From assembly GCA_007131065.1 (NCBI GenBank), contig SLRF01000044.1, positions 1-11,637 of the forward strand: 11,637 nucleotides of DNA, written 5' to 3'. The notes below the pieces were generated by a model. The model had not been told where the DNA came from. It did no database searches and saw nothing but the letters and a program-made list of their open reading frames with translations. Both the position numbers and the translations under genes were made by a program. Source of the stretch: Candidatus Saccharimonadota bacterium. GTDB taxonomy: Bacteria; Patescibacteriota; Saccharimonadia; QS-5-54-17. Below are positions 7,633-11,637 of the stretch, piece by piece. Position 1 is the stretch's first letter, and every line of letters starts with the position of its first letter.

Positions 7633-8914
7633 AATACGAGCAATACACGATATTGTGATATGGGTAGAGATTCACGAGGAGCGGCCGGATATCAAGGAGA
7701 TACTTACACTTACCGACTATCCCGACGTTCTCTTGCAAGTGGAGCATTTTGCGGAAGACAACATTGCAGTGTGTATAAATTTACGTTCAAGTAAAGAGGT
7801 CAAAAAAGGCCTATCCGTAGATAGGACTCGTAGGTCACTGACAGTACCTACCGGCTCTGAGGCCGTAGGTAGGGTTTTCAATGCGCTTGGCGAGGTCATG
7901 GATGATGGCCCGGCTATTAGTGGCGAAAGGAAACCTGTACACGTACAGACGAGAGACATAGAACCTAGACCAGACGACAAGCCGGAACTACTGGAGACAG
8001 GTCTAAAAGTTATAGACTTTTTTACACCATTTGTTAAAGGAAGAAAGATTGGAATAGTCGGTGGTGCCGGTGTAGGTAAAACGGTTTTGATTACCGAAAT
8101 TATACATAACGTCGCTGGACGCGATACCGGGTTGGCACTTTTCGCGGGTATAGGTGAGCGCATCAGGGAAGCTCACGAGATGTATGCAACGCTTAAAGAG
8201 CGCGATCTACTCAATAACACGATTATGTATCTAGGGCAGATGGATGAGAATCCAGCCTTGCGGTATTTGACTGCTCCAGCTGCCACCGCGACAGCAGAGC
8301 ACTTTAGAGATCAAGGCCGAGACGTACTGGTGTTTGTTGATAATATGTATCGTTATGTACAAGCGGGGAATGAGTTAAGTACGCTCATGAATCGGATCCC
8401 CAGCCAGGGTGGCTATCAGCCCACTTTGTTTTCCGAAGTTAAGCGCATACAGGATAGGCTTACATCTAACGATAAAGGCTCTATTACTAGTATCCAGACG
8501 GTATATATACCGGCCGACGATCTGTCCGACCCAGCAGTACAGGCTATTCAACACGAGCTGGACTCAGTGATAGTGCTAAGTCGTAAGGTAGCGGAGCAGG
8601 GTATACGACCGGCAGTAGATATACTCAGGACCACATCCAGCTTATTGACGCCGGAAATAGTCGGGGATAGGCATTACGTACTCTCCGTGCAGGTTCAGTC
8701 CATTATTCAAAAATACGAAAATCTCAAGAATATCATAGCGATCATTGGAGAAAATGAACTTTCGGTTGCAGACCGTCGAGATTACGCTAAGGCCAAAAAA
8801 CTTATAGAATTCTTCAAGCAGGATCCTTCGGTTGTAGAGGACTTAACAGGAAAGCCGGGTGAATACTTTCATCGTGAAGAGGTGCTAAAAGGTGTCGAAG
8901 AAATCATCATATGA
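7622..8914 (+). CDS. atpD: F1-type ATPase beta subunit (catalytic)
   Basis: 430 residues against the usual 460-480. Order: N-terminal barrel (1-80); P-loop GGAGVGKT (147-154); GERIREAHEMY with catalytic Glu179 and Arg180; LGQMDENP (204-211); Walker B VLVFVD with Asp240 and DNMYR; YQPTL (265-269); VYIPADDLSDP (294-304), with the adenine-binding tyrosine region. Catalytic residues are all present, so ATP turnover is expected. Two departures stand out. The DELSEED lever, which transmits torque to gamma, reads ENELSVAD (377-384) and has lost acidic residues. The chain also stops about 30 residues early, lacking the usual C-terminal segment after the 'KGF/KGV' helix. The start is ATG 7622, overlapping gamma, with GGGGTG (7612-7617) upstream. 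Confidence 0.97.
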   Translation: MVGRIRAIHDIVIWVEIHEERPDIKEILTLTDYPDVLLQVEHFAEDNIAVCINLRSSKEVKKGLSVDRTRRSLTVPTGSEAVGRVFNALGEVMDDGPAISGERKPVHVQTRDIEPRPDDKPELLETGLKVIDFFTPFVKGRKIGIVGGAGVGKTVLITEIIHNVAGRDTGLALFAGIGERIREAHEMYATLKERDLLNNTIMYLGQMDENPALRYLTAPAATATAEHFRDQGRDVLVFVDNMYRYVQAGNELSTLMNRIPSQGGYQPTLFSEVKRIQDRLTSNDKGSITSIQTVYIPADDLSDPAVQAIQHELDSVIVLSRKVAEQGIRPAVDILRTTSSLLTPEIVGDRHYVLSVQVQSIIQKYENLKNIIAIIGENELSVADRRDYAKAKKLIEFFKQDPSVVEDLTGKPGEYFHREEVLKGVEEIII

Positions 8915-8934
8915 TAATAGCTGGTAGATAGAGG

Positions 8935-9201
8935 ATGAGTGCCCCAAAAGTCGGCTACGGACAGCTAACGGTAAAACTTTATTCGCAGTTTCATGTCTAT
9001 TTTGAAGGAGGCGCAGAGAGTGTGAGTGCGACAAACGATACTGGCGACTTCGATATATTACCCGGCCATGCCAATTTCTTTACTTTATTAACCGAAGGAA
9101 AGGTAGTGATTATGAGTGGAGGTGAGCGCTTCGAATACGAGGTAGTACGTGGCGTCGCCCAGGTGTATGACAATGATGTGAAGGTGTTTGTGGACATATA
9201 A
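8935..9201 (+). CDS. atpC: F1-type ATPase epsilon subunit, beta-sandwich domain only
   Basis: 88 residues against 130-140 for typical epsilon. It retains the N-terminal beta sandwich: a strand-rich start (GQLTVKLYSQ), then GDFDILPGHANFFTLLTEGKV (37-57), the counterpart of 'GxFGILPGHAPLLTxLxPGxV', ending in a strand VKVFVDI. The two-helix C-terminal domain, which in many bacteria senses ATP and blocks hydrolysis, is absent. The retained domain normally fixes gamma's foot to the c ring. The ATG follows a GAGG that is too close to act as an ideal SD; an upstream in-frame TAG at 8929 rules out a longer form. There are 20 bases between it and the beta stop. It is the last gene of the operon. Confidence 0.88.
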   Translation: MSAPKVGYGQLTVKLYSQFHVYFEGGAESVSATNDTGDFDILPGHANFFTLLTEGKVVIMSGGERFEYEVVRGVAQVYDNDVKVFVDI

Positions 9202-9208
9202 AACTACT

Positions 9209-9430
9209 TGAGGAGACAACTATGGGGTATGAGACAAACCTGCGGTTTTTCTCATCGGTCGCATTCGCTCCCTGCTCTTTTCCCGATACGGTTTTCGCTA
9301 GAAATTTGTGCGAAAATTTCTAGTTCAATTATTTAGAGCCGGATAAATTCCGCGTAATTTATCCGGCGATACGATACCAGGAAAGAGGAGCAGCGAAGCG
9401 ATGAGGAGAAAACTTGGTTGTCTCCTCATT
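9209..9430 (+). repeat. Palindromic repeat element downstream of the ATPase operon
   Basis: A non-coding element of about 220 bp between convergent genes. The ends are inverted: TGAGGAGACAAC (9209-9220) is the exact inverse of GTTGTCTCCTCA (9417-9428), and 9227-9280 resembles the reverse complement of about 9383-9429 (AAAGAGGAGCAGCGAAGCGATGAGG). Internal hairpins are 9229-9255, 9298-9323 (CTAGAAATTT/AAATTTCTAG), 9338-9367 (12-bp perfect stem GCCGGATAAATT/AATTTATCCGGC) and 9401-9429. The block 9227-9320, reversed, matches the helix 45 insert in the 23S gene. No transposase is encoded. It resembles a MITE- or REP-like, non-autonomous element, and may also serve as the operon terminator. Confidence 0.8.
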
Positions 9431-9433
9431 TTG
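9401..9433 (+). terminator. Likely terminator of the ATPase operon (right hairpin of the repeat)
   Basis: A 9-bp stem ATGAGGAGA (9401-9409) with TCTCCTCAT (9421-9429), an 11-nt loop and a short T tract (TTT, 9430-9432). It is the only terminator-like hairpin with a U tail between atpC and the convergent gene. The tail is short, so efficiency is uncertain. The outer element arm 9209-9220 can compete for the same right arm. Confidence 0.45.
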
Positions 9434-9434
9434 T

Positions 9435-10391
9435 CTACTGGACTACAAAATAATCAAAACTAAAGTTGCTCCCGGAAGGAGGAGGGGAGGATGTTCCTAT
9501 AGAGAATCCGTTGTTGTTGCGGGTGACGTACCAGTCGATGCCACCAGCAGGAGCTCCTACGGGAGTTATATTTACCCTAGGGGTCTGCGAGTATCCTTCG
9601 CCGAACTGTACGGTTACCAGGGTGCCACTACTAGTTCCCGAACCGGTATTTACATTTACAGTTCCGGCAGTATCGTTGCCGCTAACCGATACGGTTCCGC
9701 CCGCACCTACAGCACCTCCACTACCGGCGCTAGTTTGCGCTCCGCCTGTAATAATCCGTCCACTCATGGTGAGATTACCGCTAAAGCTTAAATTGCTGGC
9801 CTCGATAGTATTTGCCGATAGATTTCCTGAAAAAGATCCACTACCGGAGACAGTTATTCCTCCATCTATGGTTAGACTGTCCTGGATATTTACCGGCTCG
9901 TTAAACTGAGTGCTTCCTTGTACGTTTAGGTCGTTAGCTATATCCAGATTGTTTATAGCCGCTTGTCCAGCTACTGCCAGTTCGTTAAGTGCCAGTTCCT
10001 CGCCGACGCGCAATTGCCCTTGTACGTCGAGACTACTGCGGACAAGCATAGTGCCGTTAAACACGCTATTGGCTGTAACATTTAGAGTTTGGTTAGTGCT
10101 GTCGATTTCCGCTTGGTCGGCGGCTAGGCGCGCAAAATCCTCCTCGTCTATAGTGGAAGATTCGAAATCAGATCCGTCTATACTGACGCTGTCTTGGCGT
10201 AAATCGAAAGCATAATATGCTACAGCTCCACCTACAATCATAAGCACCACCAGGCCGATTAGGTACGGATTGAAAAGAACTCTACGCATGCGGTTCAATT
10301 TTGTAAGCGCCGCCTTATTAGCATCCGCCCGTGCTTGTGCCTGTTGCTGCTCTTCGTTTTGTGGCTGAGGTTGGTTTTCTTGCGGGGGCAT
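9435..10391 (-). CDS. Membrane-anchored surface protein with beta-helix-like repeats and fibre-like C-terminal domain
   Basis: 318 residues. Residues 1-38 are a Pro/Gln/Ala-rich, then basic, cytoplasmic segment; 42-61 are a single membrane anchor (N-in). The remainder is extracytoplasmic. Residues about 105-212 consist of short degenerate repeats alternating hydrophobic strands with Gly/Asn turns (LDVQGQLRVG, LNVQGS, LTIDGGITVSG, NLTMSGRI), as in beta-helical or trimeric fibre proteins. A Gly/Ser/Thr linker follows (about 216-256). The compact C-terminal domain (257-318; VQFGEGYSQTPRV, IDWYVTRNNNGFSI, FSFDYFVVQ) looks like phage-tail or fibre tip domains. No enzyme motif is seen. It converges on the ATPase operon and is divergent from the next gene; its own SD (GAGAT about nine bases upstream) is weak. 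A role in attachment or envelope display is an inference from architecture. Confidence 0.85.
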   Translation of the reverse strand: MPPQENQPQPQNEEQQQAQARADANKAALTKLNRMRRVLFNPYLIGLVVLMIVGGAVAYYAFDLRQDSVSIDGSDFESSTIDEEDFARLAADQAEIDSTNQTLNVTANSVFNGTMLVRSSLDVQGQLRVGEELALNELAVAGQAAINNLDIANDLNVQGSTQFNEPVNIQDSLTIDGGITVSGSGSFSGNLSANTIEASNLSFSGNLTMSGRIITGGAQTSAGSGGAVGAGGTVSVSGNDTAGTVNVNTGSGTSSGTLVTVQFGEGYSQTPRVNITPVGAPAGGIDWYVTRNNNGFSIGTSSPPPSGSNFSFDYFVVQ

Positions 10392-10584
10392 TGGTGACTT
10401 ATCTCTAGTTTATTCTTATGCTTTAGCGTATCCCTTTTTTAGTGATAGGGCAACATATATAATGCATCTCTACTCTGCAATCACGCTTTTTAGGTATTGA
10501 CATTTTATCATGCTCATGCTAAATTTTTCATCATAAGAAGTATTTTCAAAATAAAAATCAAACACAAAAAAATAAGGAGAACGG
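10392..10584. other. Intergenic region between two divergent surface-protein genes
   Basis: An AT-rich region of 193 bp. It must hold the promoter for the minus-strand surface gene and holds a good plus-strand promoter (separate entry). A TATATA stretch at 10455-10460 is the best minus-strand -10 candidate, but I see no convincing -35 partner. No RNA gene or operator repeat was seen. Confidence 0.5.
10497..10525 (+). promoter_or_regulatory. Sigma70-like promoter of the secreted surface-protein gene
   Basis: Perfect TTGACA (10497-10502), a 17-bp spacer, then TAAATT (10520-10525) preceded by TGC, giving an extended -10. The start codon is 60 bp downstream, with the SD AAGGAG (10574-10579) five bases before ATG. 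The consensus -35 plus extended -10 suggests strong expression. Confidence 0.7.
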
Positions 10585-11637
10585 ATGCGAAACCATCTTT
10601 ATAAGAAAAACAATTTGGGTTCATTACGCCACAAAATTCTGGCCATCTCCCAGATAGCCGTATTAGCAGTGGCTGCTATAGTGCCGGCCAGCTTGCAGGC
10701 TGCCCAGCTAGAGAATAGGCAGCTCCAGCTCAGCTCTGCTGCTTCAGGCGCTACAGGAGTAAACTATACCTTTACTTTCGACGCTACCAGCTCCGATGAC
10801 CTAGGATCTTTCCGTTTCGAAGTTTGTAGTAACGATCCATTCCCTGGAACTTCATGTACCGCACCTACCGGATTCGACGGTAGTAGTGCTACAGCCACAG
10901 TAGAGATAAACAGCGCATCAGTATCTTCAGGTACTGTAACTACTACAGGAGATAACGACAACGTATTTACCGTACCGCTAACTTCAGTAGAGACTGTAAA
11001 TGCTAATGACACCATAGAAGTGACTTTATCAGGTGTCACTAACCCGACAGCAGCTAATACTGAATACTGGGCACGACTCTACACCTACTCTGATACCGGT
11101 ACTTCTACTCTAGTAGATGACGGAGGACTAGCCTTCTCGACTGGACAGGCTATAGATGTAACCGCCCGAGTACAGGAAACTCTGCAGTTCTGTGTCTATA
11201 CCGGAGTTGACTGTCAGGCCGGCGGAAGTGAAGTCGACCTTGGCATCCTAAACACCGCTGAGTTACAGACCGCAGAGAGCCACTTCGATGTAGCTACCAA
11301 CGCTCGAAATGGCATGTCTGTAACTTATCTAGGTACTACGCTTGAGAGTGGTGGACACACGATAGATCCCTTCGGAGCCACTATGACTGCTTCAGATACC
11401 GGAACCGAGCAGTTCGGGCTCCGCGTAGATGATATGACCACACCTACTCAGGGTGGATCGATAGCAACTCCGTTCGATACTGCAGGAGCTGGTGAGTATT
11501 CATTCATAGAAAACTCTCAGGAAGACCTAGCTACTTCGACAGGTCCGATAGCTGAGACTAAGTACACTATAGGGTACGGAGCTAACGTAGATGCCCTGAC
11601 ACCTACCGGCGTATACAGCACATCGGTAGAGTTCATA
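10585..11637 (+). CDS. Secreted beta-rich surface protein, 3' end outside the window
   Basis: Open from ATG 10585 to the window edge, 351 codons so far with no stop. A basic N-terminus (R2, K7, K8, R15, K17) and hydrophobic core (about 18-36) form a signal peptide, with likely cleavage after SLQA (residue 39). The mature part is Ser/Thr/Gly/Ala-rich with no further membrane helix. An N-terminal beta domain (about 45-198) contains C81 and C91 in a CSNDPFPGTSC loop. A second domain from about 199 begins ETLQFCVYTGVDC (C203, C210) and continues VDLGILNTAE, NGMSVTYLGTTLESG, EQFGLRVDD and YTIGYGANV. Both cysteine pairs are placed for disulfides. YSTSVEFI at the edge looks like a last strand, so few residues may be missing. 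I recall similar proteins in Saccharibacteria but cannot name a family; an envelope or pilus-like structural role is only a guess. Confidence 0.85.
   Translation, partial: MRNHLYKKNNLGSLRHKILAISQIAVLAVAAIVPASLQAAQLENRQLQLSSAASGATGVNYTFTFDATSSDDLGSFRFEVCSNDPFPGTSCTAPTGFDGSSATATVEINSASVSSGTVTTTGDNDNVFTVPLTSVETVNANDTIEVTLSGVTNPTAANTEYWARLYTYSDTGTSTLVDDGGLAFSTGQAIDVTARVQETLQFCVYTGVDCQAGGSEVDLGILNTAELQTAESHFDVATNARNGMSVTYLGTTLESGGHTIDPFGATMTASDTGTEQFGLRVDDMTTPTQGGSIATPFDTAGAGEYSFIENSQEDLATSTGPIAETKYTIGYGANVDALTPTGVYSTSVEFI

Noticed and set aside
7717..8163. Minus-strand 148-codon ORF
   Set aside because: It is antisense to the catalytic core of the beta subunit.
3603..9201. UGA-to-glycine recoding as in some CPR phyla
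   Set aside because: UGA is the natural stop of the delta, alpha and beta genes at expected protein ends, and no in-frame UGA occurs within the genes.
9414..9909. Two plus-strand ORFs of 125 and 147 codons
   Set aside because: They are antisense to the minus-strand surface-protein gene, which has a coherent membrane anchor and repeat structure; they are shadows.
10458..10463. Plus-strand TATAAT as promoter of the secreted protein gene
   Set aside because: There is no usable -35 at the right distance (a T run only), and a better promoter lies downstream at 10497-10525.
10452..10480. Minus-strand promoter TTGCAG-17-TATGTT for the surface gene
   Set aside because: Both boxes match the consensus poorly. 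A promoter must lie here, but I cannot place it.

Overview
The window looks like chromosomal DNA of a Patescibacteria/CPR bacterium, most likely a Saccharibacteria (TM7) relative. The reasons are a 23S rRNA gene carrying several non-coding expansions, a short 107-nt 5S rRNA, tightly overlapping genes, and two surface proteins of a style I associate with that group. UGA serves as a stop codon (delta, alpha and beta genes), so this is not the UGA=Gly code of Absconditabacteria/Gracilibacteria. The lineage is an inference from memory; I could not search.

Layout. (1) 1-2998: 23S rRNA, 5' end missing, with three expansions: an intervening sequence at helix 45 (929-1079), an AU-rich expansion at the helix 63 region (about 1587-1726) and a greatly lengthened helix 79 (2162-2314). 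(2) 2999-3353: repeat-rich spacer, a leader hairpin, 5S rRNA and an intrinsic terminator. (3) 3411-9201: a seven-gene operon with its own sigma70-like promoter, encoding an exported protein with a C-terminal two-helix membrane hairpin, then b-like, delta-like, alpha, gamma, beta and epsilon subunits of an F1-type ATPase. (4) 9209-9430: a palindromic repeat element that closes the operon and is related to the helix 45 insert in the 23S gene. (5) 9435-10391 (minus strand): a membrane-anchored, repeat-rich surface protein. (6) 10585 to the end: a secreted beta-rich surface protein, cut by the window edge.

The most interesting system is the ATPase operon. The F1 head looks catalytically intact: the P-loops, catalytic Glu, Walker B Asp and alpha arginine finger are all present. 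The operon has no subunit a (atpB) and no ordinary subunit c (atpE). In the c position, the first gene encodes a signal peptide, an exported domain of about 175 residues and a hairpin whose cytoplasmic loop reads GRNP, like the RQP/RNP loop of c subunits. Neither hairpin helix holds an acidic residue, so the ion-binding carboxylate is absent. The promoter and the convergent downstream gene define both ends of the operon, so the missing subunits are not simply outside the window. I infer an F1-like rotary ATPase that may drive an extracytoplasmic structure instead of ions, comparable in concept to the F1-like X0 ATPases of mycoplasmas. The first gene also appears to lack an AUG/GUG/UUG start: the signal peptide is encoded upstream of the first ATG, and the SD sequence points to an ATC codon.
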